NCBI RefSeq assembly: GCF_000246945.1
Contig: NZ_BAEX01000004.1
Span: forward strand, 16,168 to 80,167
Direction: 5' to 3'
DNA: 64,000 nucleotides
Source of the DNA: Myroides injenensis M09-0166
Lineage (GTDB): Bacteria > Bacteroidota > Bacteroidia > Flavobacteriales > Flavobacteriaceae
The notes beneath the pieces are model-generated. The model made no database searches, was not told where the DNA came from, and worked only from the letters and a program-made list of their open reading frames with translations. Below, piece by piece: positions 27,208 through 35,068 of the stretch (position 1 is the first letter of the stretch; each line of letters begins with the position of its first letter). Both the position numbers and the translations under genes were made by a program.

Positions 27208-27426
27208 ATGAATAATAATAAGTTTAAACAGAAATCGCTATTACAGCGATTTCTGTTCATTTTTGGACTATTCTTTTTTTTAGTTTATTTGGTACTAGGT
27301 ATTACTTTCATTGTTTGGAAAGAAATGCCTGTAAGTATTGAGTATTCTAATAGAATGATGTTTGGCGTCCTGCTAATAGTGTACGCATTATTTCGGTTTT
27401 ACCGATTGTGGAATAAAGAAGATTAA
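27208..27426 (+). CDS. Small two-helix membrane protein downstream of tonB
   Basis: 72 residues from ATG 27208 (an in-frame longer version would run into tonB). Basic N-terminus (NNNKFKQKSLLQR), helix ~15-35 (FLFIFGLFFFLVYLVLGITF) and helix ~47-63, ending FRFYRLWNKED. The start is one base after the tonB stop, so it belongs to the operon. Family not recognised. Position suggests an accessory of the TonB complex or of the next lipoprotein. Confidence 0.8.
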   Translation: MNNNKFKQKSLLQRFLFIFGLFFFLVYLVLGITFIVWKEMPVSIEYSNRMMFGVLLIVYALFRFYRLWNKED

Positions 27427-27428
27427 TT

Positions 27429-27460
27429 AAGGTTGTCATTTACTATGACAACCTTTTTTT
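27429..27460 (+). terminator. Terminator of the TonB operon
   Basis: 11-bp stem AAGGTTGTCAT / ATGACAACCTT with a 5-nt loop and a T tract, immediately after the small membrane gene. Confidence 0.9.
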
Positions 27461-27601
27461 ATGGTATCATTTGATTTGAATTTCTATTTTGTATTAGTAG
27501 GATTTCAATGTTAAATGATATTGATTTATCCTTGTTTCTTGTAAATATGTTTATCTTTATGGGAAGTTATTTAAAATAAGTTTAAACTATAGTATATTAG
27601 G

Positions 27602-28570
27602 ATGAATAGAAACATTCGATTTGGCTTGCGTATTATTGGTATTTGCGCTTTTGTATTATTTGTTTTTTCACAATGTAAAAGTGAGAATAGTGGTAAGGAT
27701 GAAGAAGTAAAAGAAGTAGGGGAAACTGCTGTTTCTGGAAAGTTAGATTTATTAGTTGAAGAATCTGTGTTTCCGATTGTGGATGATGTGAATACGCTAT
27801 TTGAATATGAATACCAAGATGTAAAGGTAAATTTAATTGAAAAATCTGAAGTTGAAATTCTTAATTTAATATTTAATGACTCTTTAAGAGTTGCTATTCT
27901 TCCACGTGATTTAACTGATGAGGAATTAAAGCGCTTTGAGGGAAGAGTAGTTCCTAAGCGTACACACTTTGCTAGTGATGCTATTGTTTTTGTCACAAAT
28001 AAAGCGTTTAAAGATAGCGTTGTTGATTATGACAAAATGCTGGAAAATCTTAGCAAGTATCAAAAAATAGATGGCAAGGATGGTATTAAAAATAAAAATA
28101 GTGAACAACCTATTTTAGTTTTTGATAATTATAAATCTTCAGTGACTACTGCTTTTCGCAAAGCTACAGGTGTAGATGCTTTCCCTAAAGACTATGCTTA
28201 TTTTCTACCATCTACAGTTGACGTAGTAAATTATGTCGCAAAGAACCCCAATGCAATAGGAGTTATTGGTCTTAATTGGTTAGTGCAGCCTGATGATAGT
28301 CTTAAATCTGTTTTAGATAATATAAAAGTATTAGCTGTACGTAATCCCAAAGATGGTAAATATTATAAACCATCTCAAAATAATATTGCAGAAGGAACTT
28401 ATCCTCTTACTCGTCAATTATATGTTTTAGATTTTCAAGGAAAAGCGGGTTTAGGCATGGGATTTTCTTCTTACATAGCTGGGTATAAAGGTCAACGTAT
28501 CGTTTTAAAATCTGGATTAGTTCCATTTAAAACGCCTACACGAGAAATCTTAGTTCGTAAAGAATTATAA
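27602..28570 (+). CDS. PstS-like phosphate-binding lipoprotein
   Basis: 322 residues. Lipobox VFSQC gives Cys25 after a hydrophobic segment. The body resembles periplasmic substrate-binding proteins of the PstS type (PBP-like 2): VFVTNKAF, VFDNYKSSVTTAFRKATGV, NAIGVIGLNWLVQ, LTRQLYVLDFQGK. No Pst permease or ATPase gene is nearby, so it may act as an orphan sensor or binding protein. It follows the TonB operon terminator by ~140 bp and precedes a TPR protein by 29 bp. This order (TonB cluster, PstS-like, TPR) appears, from memory, conserved in Flavobacteriia. Confidence 0.85.
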   Translation: MNRNIRFGLRIIGICAFVLFVFSQCKSENSGKDEEVKEVGETAVSGKLDLLVEESVFPIVDDVNTLFEYEYQDVKVNLIEKSEVEILNLIFNDSLRVAILPRDLTDEELKRFEGRVVPKRTHFASDAIVFVTNKAFKDSVVDYDKMLENLSKYQKIDGKDGIKNKNSEQPILVFDNYKSSVTTAFRKATGVDAFPKDYAYFLPSTVDVVNYVAKNPNAIGVIGLNWLVQPDDSLKSVLDNIKVLAVRNPKDGKYYKPSQNNIAEGTYPLTRQLYVLDFQGKAGLGMGFSSYIAGYKGQRIVLKSGLVPFKTPTREILVRKEL

Positions 28571-28599
28571 TAAAATGAAATCAATAAAAACACTATATC

Positions 28600-30267
28600 A
28601 TGTCAATTAATAGAAAAGTTATTCTTTTAGGAGCATTAGCAATAATGAGTAGTACAGGAATAGTTTCTGCACAGGATCTTAATGATGCAAAAAAAGCAAT
28701 ACAAGAAGAACAGTTTGATAAGGCTAAGGAAATATTAAAAACTTTAGTGGAGAGTAAACCTAATGAAGGGAAGAATTATTACTATTTAGGGAATATTTAT
28801 CTGAAGGAAAATCAAATCGATTCTGCGAAGTATTTTTTTGAACAAGGAATTGCAAGTCGTAGTAAAGCGTCTTTAAATTATATAGGATTAGGGCAAATTG
28901 ATTTGGAGAATGGTAATATTAGTGCTGCTAAAGCTAATTTTACGAAGGCAGAAAAAGATATTCGTAAAAAAGATTATGACGAACAATTACTAATTGCCAT
29001 TGCTTATTTAGATGCTAGTACTCCAAATGCTTTAGAAGCTGAAAGTATTGCTAAAGATATTATTGAAAAAGATTATCAAATTGCGGAAGCTTATTTAGTC
29101 TTAGGTAAAGCTTATCTACTTCAAGATAAAGTTAATGAAGCGTTTTCTGCATTTAGTGATGCAGTTGCGTTTGATAATTCTTTATTAGAAGCAAAGATGC
29201 AAGTAGCTATAATCACAAAACGAGCAAGAGCTTTCGATCAAGCAATTGCATCGTTTGAAGAGATTTTAAAAGATAATCCTAATTATGCTCCTGCTTATAG
29301 GGAGATAGCCGACTCTTATTATTTATGGTCAACAAGAAATGCAAGTAAGGCAGAAGAATTAATTGGTAAGTCAAAAGAGAATTATAAAAAATATATTGCA
29401 GCTACTGATAATGCTATTGAAGCTAGAATGAAGTACGCTGATTTCTTATTATCTACAGCTAATTATCAGGAGTTAGAGAAAGTAGCAAATGAGTTAAAAG
29501 ATGTGAAGGGAGTTAGTCCTAGAATTTATCGTTATTTAGGATACGCAGCTTTTGAAAATAAACATTATAAAGAAAGTATTCAAGCATTAGAAAAATATAT
29601 ATCAGAAGGTAAAGCAAAAGTGATTGGACGTGATTATTTATATTTAGGTTTAGCTAATATTAATGGTAGTTCTGAGGTCGATGCTAATGCATATAAAAAA
29701 GGGTTAGAATATTTACAAAAAGCTGTACAGGTAGAGCCTGCTATTGCTGGTGCTTTTAATGCTTATGGAGTTGAGTTATTTAGAAATGAAAAATATCAAG
29801 AGGCTATCGATATCTTATCTATTTCTGCAAAAGTTAACGAGCAACCAAACAGTAGCTATGATAACTATTACGTAGCATATTGCTATTATTTATTAGGAAT
29901 TGATTCTGAAAAAAATCAAGAGAATTATCTGAATGAAGCTGATAAATATTTTAATGCTACAATAAAAGGAAATCCAAATATTGCAGAAGCTTATTTCTTT
30001 AAAGCTAGAACTAACAGATATATTGATACTGAAGAAGGAACTGAACAAGTATTTAACGCTTACACTGGATTTATAAATGAAGTAGAAAAAGAAGCAGAAG
30101 TTTCTTCTACAAATAAAGATAGATTGGTAGAAGCATATAATTCTGTTGCTACATACTATGCAAACAAAGAGGATTACAATAAAGCAAAAGAGTTTTTTGA
30201 GAAAACTCTAGCATTAGAACCATCTAATGAATTTGCACAAAATACTTTAAAAGCAATAAGTAAGTAA
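28600..30267 (+). CDS. Exported tetratricopeptide-repeat protein
   Basis: 555 residues with a signal peptide (residues 1-25, ending VSAQ) and roughly ten TPR-like helical pairs over the rest (for example DKAKEILKTLVESKPNEGKN, YLGNIYLKENQIDSAKYFF, NKAKEFFEKTLALEPSN). Located in the periplasm or outer membrane and probably a scaffold. Co-transcribed with the PstS-like lipoprotein. No enzymatic domain. Confidence 0.9.
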   Translation: MSINRKVILLGALAIMSSTGIVSAQDLNDAKKAIQEEQFDKAKEILKTLVESKPNEGKNYYYLGNIYLKENQIDSAKYFFEQGIASRSKASLNYIGLGQIDLENGNISAAKANFTKAEKDIRKKDYDEQLLIAIAYLDASTPNALEAESIAKDIIEKDYQIAEAYLVLGKAYLLQDKVNEAFSAFSDAVAFDNSLLEAKMQVAIITKRARAFDQAIASFEEILKDNPNYAPAYREIADSYYLWSTRNASKAEELIGKSKENYKKYIAATDNAIEARMKYADFLLSTANYQELEKVANELKDVKGVSPRIYRYLGYAAFENKHYKESIQALEKYISEGKAKVIGRDYLYLGLANINGSSEVDANAYKKGLEYLQKAVQVEPAIAGAFNAYGVELFRNEKYQEAIDILSISAKVNEQPNSSYDNYYVAYCYYLLGIDSEKNQENYLNEADKYFNATIKGNPNIAEAYFFKARTNRYIDTEEGTEQVFNAYTGFINEVEKEAEVSSTNKDRLVEAYNSVATYYANKEDYNKAKEFFEKTLALEPSNEFAQNTLKAISK

Positions 30268-30288
30268 ACAATGATACTTGTATAAATT

Positions 30289-30324
30289 AAAGCTTATTTA
30301 CAGTAATGTAAATAAGCTTTTTTT
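30289..30324 (+). terminator. Terminator after the TPR gene
   Basis: 13-bp stem AAAGCTTATTTAC / GTAAATAAGCTTT with a 6-nt loop followed by a T tract. Confidence 0.9.
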
Positions 30325-30358
30325 ATTGAATTCTTAAATAGGAAACTCTTAATATGGT

Positions 30359-30366
30359 TATCTTTG
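30359..30366 (+). promoter_or_regulatory. -7 box upstream of queE
   Basis: TATCTTTG matches the Bacteroidota -7 element, 21 bp before the ATG. No TTG is found at the proper distance, so this is a partial match. Confidence 0.5.
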
Positions 30367-30387
30367 CAGCTTTAATAGAATTATTAT

Positions 30388-31020
30388 ATGATGGATGAAC
30401 AAAAAAATGTTGCTTTAAAAAAAGGATATAAATTGCCTTTGATGGAAGAGTTTTATACTATTCAAGGAGAAGGTTTTTATTCAGGGAATGCAGCATATTT
30501 TATTCGCTTAGGCGGATGTGATGTAGGGTGCCATTGGTGTGATGTAAAAGAAAGTTGGGATGCAGAATTACATCCATTGACAAAAGTCGAAGATATTGTA
30601 GCTAGAGCTTCTGCTGAGGCAAAATTAGCTGTTATTACGGGTGGTGAGCCTTTGATGTATAATTTAGATTATCTTACTTCAGAATTAAAAAAGGCTGGAA
30701 TGCAAACAAATATGGAAACTTCTGGTGCCTATGAATTATCAGGTGATTTTGATTGGATTTGTCTTTCTCCTAAAAAAGCTAAATTGCCAACACAAAGTGT
30801 TTATAATGCTGCCAATGAATTAAAAGTCATTATCTATAATAAACACGATTTTATTTTTGCAGAAGAACAGGCAGCTAAAGTAAATAAAAATGCTTTACTG
30901 TTGTTACAGACAGAATGGGGGAAACGTCAAGAGATGATGCCATTAATTATTGAATATGTTAAGAGAAATCCACAATGGAAAATTTCATTACAAACACATA
31001 AATTTTTGGATATCCCTTAA
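30388..31020 (+). CDS. queE: 7-carboxy-7-deazaguanine synthase
   Basis: Radical SAM enzyme that converts 6-carboxytetrahydropterin to 7-carboxy-7-deazaguanine, the ring-contracting step of queuosine synthesis. 210 residues. The cluster motif is CX3CX2C: C44, C48, C51 (GGCDVGCHWCDVKESWD), the arrangement usual in QueE. Also EFYTIQGEGFYSG at 21-33 and ITGGEPLMYNL for SAM binding. A second Met (residue 2) is an equally possible start. queA at 17-18 kb belongs to the same pathway. Confidence 0.95.
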   Translation: MMDEQKNVALKKGYKLPLMEEFYTIQGEGFYSGNAAYFIRLGGCDVGCHWCDVKESWDAELHPLTKVEDIVARASAEAKLAVITGGEPLMYNLDYLTSELKKAGMQTNMETSGAYELSGDFDWICLSPKKAKLPTQSVYNAANELKVIIYNKHDFIFAEEQAAKVNKNALLLLQTEWGKRQEMMPLIIEYVKRNPQWKISLQTHKFLDIP

Positions 31021-31063
31021 TAAATTTTAATTTTACAATTAATATATTTAAAATATAAATTTT

Positions 31064-31465
31064 ATGAAAAAGATTGTTTTGACTTTCGTATTTGTTTTAG
31101 TAGCTCAACTTGGTTTTGCTCAGGATGCTTTTAAAATAGATACAAAAAAATACATGGATATGAGTGGTCAAATGGCAATATTTGAATCACTTACAAGTGA
31201 GTGGGAAAATAATGTGGCAGATGATAAGAAAGCTGACTTTAGAAAAGAATTAACTGCTAGCTTGAGCTTATTAAAAGATAAGATGGCTGAAATGTACATG
31301 ACTGAGTTTACTCATAATGATATTAAAGAGTTAATTAAGTTTTATGAATCTCCTATTGGTAAAAAATTATCATCTAAAAATGAAATTTTGATGGAAAAAG
31401 GAGAGCAAGTTGGGCAAGAGTGGGCTGTAGGTCTACAAGGAATTATGATGAAATATATGCAATAG
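31064..31465 (+). CDS. DUF2059 exported protein
   Basis: 133 residues with a signal peptide (1-19, ending GFAQ). The C-terminal part TEFTHNDIKELIKFYESPIGKKLSSKNEILMEKG (given here as family description of residues ~88-121) is the DUF2059 pattern: helix, FY.S..G, helix. Exported, function unknown. It follows queE by 43 bp and may be transcribed with it, but no functional link is evident. Confidence 0.85.
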   Translation: MKKIVLTFVFVLVAQLGFAQDAFKIDTKKYMDMSGQMAIFESLTSEWENNVADDKKADFRKELTASLSLLKDKMAEMYMTEFTHNDIKELIKFYESPIGKKLSSKNEILMEKGEQVGQEWAVGLQGIMMKYMQ

Positions 31466-31483
31466 TATATAGTTAATAATAAG

Positions 31484-31517
31484 AAAAGGTCATTCAATTT
31501 GAATGACCTTTTTTTAT
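31484..31517. terminator. Terminator between the DUF2059 gene and the methyltransferase
   Basis: 12-bp stem AAAAGGTCATTC / GAATGACCTTTT, 5-nt loop, T tract. The A tract on the other side suits the converging methyltransferase gene. Confidence 0.88.
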
Positions 31518-32221
31518 ATATAAAGTTTTGCCAAATAATCGAAGTTATCGTCTTCCTCTATTAAGTTACATTCAAAACCATTGGCGTGAGCTGCATTTTG
31601 AAGCGTGTTGTAATCAAGATATAACCAATCAAATGGTTCTTCTTCCTCGCCTTTATAGGTTATGGTAAATACTAATTCTCCATAATAATCTTTGTTTTCC
31701 ATAGGTATCCATTTACCGCCATCTTCGTCTTCATCAAACATATAAATTAAATCAGAGCTATCTATTAATATTTGTCCACCTGGATTTAAAAGTGATTTTA
31801 AATGAGTTAAGTATTTAGTAGTATTAATCAGCCTTCCAAAAATTCCTGTGCCATTCATTAATAATAGAATTGTATCAAATTTCTCGTCATGCAATTGTAA
31901 AACATCTATATTCTTTGTGTTTTTTATGCCCTGTAGATTACATGCTTGTATTGCATTTGTAGAGATATCTATTGATGTAACATCAAAACCTTTTTGCTGT
32001 AAGTAAAGGCTATGCGTTCCAGCACCACAACCGACATCTAGTATTTTACCTTTACAAAGATTTAATGCCTTTTTTTCAAGCTTAGGCATTTCTTTATACG
32101 AGCGGAAAAGATATTTAACGTCCATTTCTTCTGCCTCAGAGATATCTGTTTCAGTAATTAAGTGTTCAGGACTATTATTTGTTTGGAAATCTAAAATTGC
32201 TCTACCAAAAAGATCTTTCAT
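31514..32221 (-). CDS. Class I SAM-dependent methyltransferase
   Basis: 235 residues. SAM-binding motif I is LDVGCGAGTHSL (61-72), followed by VTSIDIS (motif II acidic residue) and FDTILLLMNGTGIFG and LLNPGGQILIDSSD. Substrate unknown. The C-terminal stretch is acidic (EEDDNFDYLAKLYI). Convergent with the DUF2059 gene and divergent from the YkgJ gene. Confidence 0.9.
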   Translation of the reverse strand: MKDLFGRAILDFQTNNSPEHLITETDISEAEEMDVKYLFRSYKEMPKLEKKALNLCKGKILDVGCGAGTHSLYLQQKGFDVTSIDISTNAIQACNLQGIKNTKNIDVLQLHDEKFDTILLLMNGTGIFGRLINTTKYLTHLKSLLNPGGQILIDSSDLIYMFDEDEDGGKWIPMENKDYYGELVFTITYKGEEEEPFDWLYLDYNTLQNAAHANGFECNLIEEDDNFDYLAKLYI

Positions 32222-32261
32222 TATTTATATTATTTTTTTAAAAATACATAGGTGTTATAAT

Positions 32262-32269
32262 TAAATTTG
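32262..32269 (+). promoter_or_regulatory. -7 box of the Cys-cluster gene
   Basis: TAAATTTG, 19 bp before the chosen ATG 32288. It supports that start over an upstream TTG codon at 32267 that lies inside this box. Confidence 0.5.
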
Positions 32270-32287
32270 CACCTTAAAAATATATTG

Positions 32288-32785
32288 ATGGATAAAATAC
32301 TTAAACAATTACCCAAGCTTGCCAAAGATAAGCATAACGAGAATAAAAAGTATTTTGATAAGCTAAAAAAGAAAGCACCTAAAGATTTGGATTATAAAAT
32401 GCAGGAGATACATGATTCTGTTTTTAAAAAAACAAATTGTTTGGGCTGTGCGAATTGTTGTAAGACTACTGGTCCACTATTTACAAATGCTGATATAGAA
32501 AGAATAGCAAAGCATTTAAAAATGAAACCTCAACAATTTATAGATAAATACCTATATATTGATGAGGATCGAGATTATGTTTTACAAAGTCTTCCTTGTA
32601 CTTTTTTAGATGCAGAAAATTACTGTTTAATATACGATGTGAGACCTAAAGCATGTCGTGAATACCCTCATACTGATCGTAAAAAGTTTAATCAAATCAC
32701 TAATCTTACATTAAAAAATATTGAAATATGCCCTGCTGCTTTTGAAGTAGTGGAAGAAATGAAAAAAAGAATTTTATTGAAATAG
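32288..32785 (+). CDS. YkgJ-family cysteine-cluster protein
   Basis: 165 residues from ATG 32288. Cysteines at 51, 54, 57, 58, 104, 113 and 123 form the pattern CLGCANCC ... PCTFL ... YCLIYDVRPKACREYP, typical of the zinc- or iron-sulfur-cluster family (UPF0153/YkgJ). The first 50 residues are helical and lysine-rich. Function is not established. Divergent from the methyltransferase gene. Confidence 0.9.
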   Translation: MDKILKQLPKLAKDKHNENKKYFDKLKKKAPKDLDYKMQEIHDSVFKKTNCLGCANCCKTTGPLFTNADIERIAKHLKMKPQQFIDKYLYIDEDRDYVLQSLPCTFLDAENYCLIYDVRPKACREYPHTDRKKFNQITNLTLKNIEICPAAFEVVEEMKKRILLK

Positions 32786-32795
32786 AGATATATAG

Positions 32796-33002
32796 TTAGA
32801 TGAAGAAATGTTCTTCCTCCAAAGTTTGCATTTCTTCTTCTGTAATTTCTTCTACTCTTTGAGTCAAATAATCAACTAATTCTAAAACTGCTAGTTTTAT
32901 CTTTTCAAAAAGCGCTACAGCATTATCTAAATATCCTTTTATAATATTAAAAAAATCTAATATTCTATCTACAAATCTGATTATACGATCTCCTAAGTTC
33001 AT
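32796..33002 (-). CDS. Small helical hypothetical protein
   Basis: 68 residues, amphipathic helices (residues 5-60) with many Ile/Leu and an acidic tail (EEITEEEMQTLEEEHFF). No signal peptide. It converges with the YkgJ gene, 10 bp apart. Family unknown. Real coding status is plausible but not certain because no homology could be checked. Confidence 0.5.
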   Translation of the reverse strand: MNLGDRIIRFVDRILDFFNIIKGYLDNAVALFEKIKLAVLELVDYLTQRVEEITEEEMQTLEEEHFFI

Positions 33003-33107
33003 AACTCTACTTATTAGTGTTTTTATTGTTTGTTAGCTTACTCTCAAATATAATAATTTATTAAGCAGGTGAGAGATTATTTAAGAATAAAATAAGTATT
33101 TTTATTT

Positions 33108-33872
33108 CTATCCTAACCAAGCTTTAAGCTCTTGAATTTGAGTTTTACTTACTAGAATAGGTGTTTCTTCTTCAGGTTCAGGCATTAATATAATTTCAAT
33201 TTTCTGACTTGTATGTTTTATTAGTTCTTTAATTGCAAGATGGCTTATAATGTATTTTCTATTTATTTTAAAGAAAATCTGAGGGTCTAGTTTTACAATT
33301 AAGTCTTTTAATGTATCATCATAAATATAACTATTGCCGTCTTTAGTTTTGATGAATAGGTGCTTACCTTCTGCAAAGAAGTAAGCTACTTGAGAAGCCT
33401 CAATAGATTTTAGTTTGTACCCATTGTGTACAAGAAAACGTTGTTTAATAGTATTTTCTTCCTCACGTTGCTCTACTATAACTAGGCTGTCAAGAGTGTT
33501 TTGTATTTCAAACTGCTTATAGATGTTTTGAAACTTTTGTAAAGCTTGTTCTAATTCTTCGCTATCAAAAGGTTTTAGAATGTAGTCAATAGTAAATTGT
33601 TTAAAGACTTGGATAGCGTAGGAATCATATGCTGTAATAAAAATGATTGGTGCTTTTATTTCTATTTGTTCAAAAATCTCTAAACTTTTTCCATCACCTA
33701 AGTGAATATCCATAAAGATTAAATCGACACTATTACTGAATAGATACCTTATTGCTTCTTTTACAGAGGAAAGCACAGTAACTTCTTTGATCAATAGTAT
33801 GTCTTGTTGCTGTAGAAGACTTTTAAGGTAGTTAGAAGCTAACATCTCATCTTCAACAATTGCTACTTTCAT
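33108..33872 (-). CDS. LytTR-family response regulator
   Basis: 254 residues. Receiver domain 1-115 with D8, phosphoacceptor Asp55 (LIFMDIHLG), Thr80 and Lys100 (DYILKPF). C-terminal LytTR DNA-binding domain about 150-254 (VAYFFAEGKHLFIKTKDG, FFKINRKYIIS). LytTR regulators normally pair with LytS/YehU-type kinases; no kinase is adjacent, but one of that type is at 42506-44053 on the same strand, with a SusCD-protease cluster and a relic between them. Confidence 0.95.
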   Translation of the reverse strand: MKVAIVEDEMLASNYLKSLLQQQDILLIKEVTVLSSVKEAIRYLFSNSVDLIFMDIHLGDGKSLEIFEQIEIKAPIIFITAYDSYAIQVFKQFTIDYILKPFDSEELEQALQKFQNIYKQFEIQNTLDSLVIVEQREEENTIKQRFLVHNGYKLKSIEASQVAYFFAEGKHLFIKTKDGNSYIYDDTLKDLIVKLDPQIFFKINRKYIISHLAIKELIKHTSQKIEIILMPEPEEETPILVSKTQIQELKAWLG

Positions 33873-34507
33873 TTAATCTTATTTTGCTACAAAAGTAATA
33901 AAAATAGCCTATTTTTTGACCAATGTATTTTTGACCTAGACACTTATTCTTATAAAATGCAATAATTCTAATTAGACATGGAGTATTTATTTAAAAAATA
34001 CTATGCCTTTATTAATCATTATATGCATTGGAGTAATTTATTCTTAAGTTAAAAATAATTGAAAATGTTAACCTTCAAGTGAATTTCTGTTTGCGCGAAC
34101 GTTCCTAATTCTACTTATAGTACTATTTTTTGTCTTTTATAATATTTGATGTCGTCTTGACTTTGGTAGAATAAAGAAGGGGTGTAGAAATTTGTGCTGT
34201 TAAACAAACAAAAACTACAACCCTTTGTATTGTGTACTCCATATCGATAGTATAAAATTAGATATAGTTCCATACTAGCCACTTCCAGAAAGGGGATTTA
34301 GATAATAAGCCAATTCATGAGGTAGTTAATGCTATATTATGTAAACTAAAAAGTCTATATGACTTCATCTTTCTATTGCTCATTCAATTCATTATAGTTA
34401 TTTCATTTTAAAAAATCTTTTTGAATAGAAGTGCTTGAAAGTGATTCATGGAATATCTAATACAACGTATGCCTTTATTACTCCTTTATCACTATAGAGG
34501 AAATGAT

Positions 34508-34604
34508 TTTTTCAACAGTGCGTCAACAGTTCTTCAAGATTCCTTCAACAAATAGCCCTCTATATGGAGCAATCATGGGGAAGTGTTGAAGAAGTGTTGA
34601 AGGA
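34508..34604. repeat. 11-bp tandem repeat module with inverted core (copy B)
   Basis: Four 11-mers TTTTTCAACAG (34508), TGCGTCAACAG (34519), TTCTTCAAGAT (34530), TCCTTCAACAA (34541), then a ~31-nt centre, then GTGTTGAAGAA (34583) and GTGTTGAAGGA (34594) in the opposite orientation. About 7 differences from copy A over ~120 nt by eye. Confidence 0.8.
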
Positions 34605-34720
34605 TTTCGCTCTAATGCTTATGAATACTGGCTTTAACAAGCACTCCAATTTTAACTCAATTGATTGTGTTTTGTATTAAGCTATTGTAATTTAGGTAGA
34701 TATGTTTTTTTAGGATAAAA

Positions 34721-34743
34721 AAAAGTGAGGTACTTTTTTTGCT
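34721..34743. terminator. Terminator-like A/T hairpin of relic B
   Basis: A-tract plus GT, GAGGT loop, ACTTTTTTT: same hairpin as at 13862-13886 in copy A, in opposite orientation. Not next to a gene end. Confidence 0.4.
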
Positions 34744-35023
34744 CAAGGAATTTTAGTGTTTACAGATGTACTTATAGCTTATTGATAATGTAAAGGATAT
34801 ATTAGATATAGAAATCTATTTTACTAATCAATTAATTAGTGGTAAAATACCTGTAGCAGGATTATTTTATTAATACTGATGTTGCTTTTGATTCACAGAA
34901 GCTTATAAAAATAGTTTAGACATAAACATATTTCGGAAAATTAGAAAGTTGAGATGAGTTCTATGAATAACATTGATCTGGATATATCGGAATAAACATA
35001 ATTAAAGAAAATAGTGAATAAAA

Positions 35024-35052
35024 AAAAACTACTCTTTTAAAGAGTAGTTTTT
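35024..35052 (-). terminator. Terminator of the SusCD/protease operon (locus 2)
   Basis: AAAAACTACTCTTT / AAAGAGTAGTTTTT hairpin with A/T tracts, 17 bp past the susD stop on the minus strand. Confidence 0.85.
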
Positions 35053-35068
35053 AAGTAAGCGAGTTTGG

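Larger units (their letters stand above)
34135..34925 (+). mobile_element. Decayed transposase-bearing relic, copy B
   Basis: Plus-strand counterpart of relic A. The fragment 34231-34385 reads in broken frames VLHIDSIKLDIVPY then, after a stop, PLPERGF and further on an NAILCKLKS-like stretch, matching the transposase-like trace in A (LDSTELDVVPHLPLPKK; VVNALLYKLKS). Both copies share the upstream stretch around GTCGTCTT(G/A)ACT and the distal stretch with AATAAAATAATCCTG. Neither copy has an open frame. It lies between the LytTR regulator and susD of locus 2. Confidence 0.6.
33873..35068. other. Gene-free 1.2 kb stretch containing relic copy B
   Basis: No plausible intact gene. 33873-34130 is AT-rich upstream DNA of the LytTR gene with a short hairpin (AGTATTT / AAATACT near 33982-34004). 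34135-34925 is the relic. 35024-35052 is the terminator of the SusCD operon. Confidence 0.7.

Noticed and set aside
24230-30267. A phage or secretion system reading for ExbB/ExbD/TonB, the PstS-like and TPR genes
   Set aside because: All match ordinary envelope energy-transduction genes of Flavobacteriia; no phage or secretion hallmarks.
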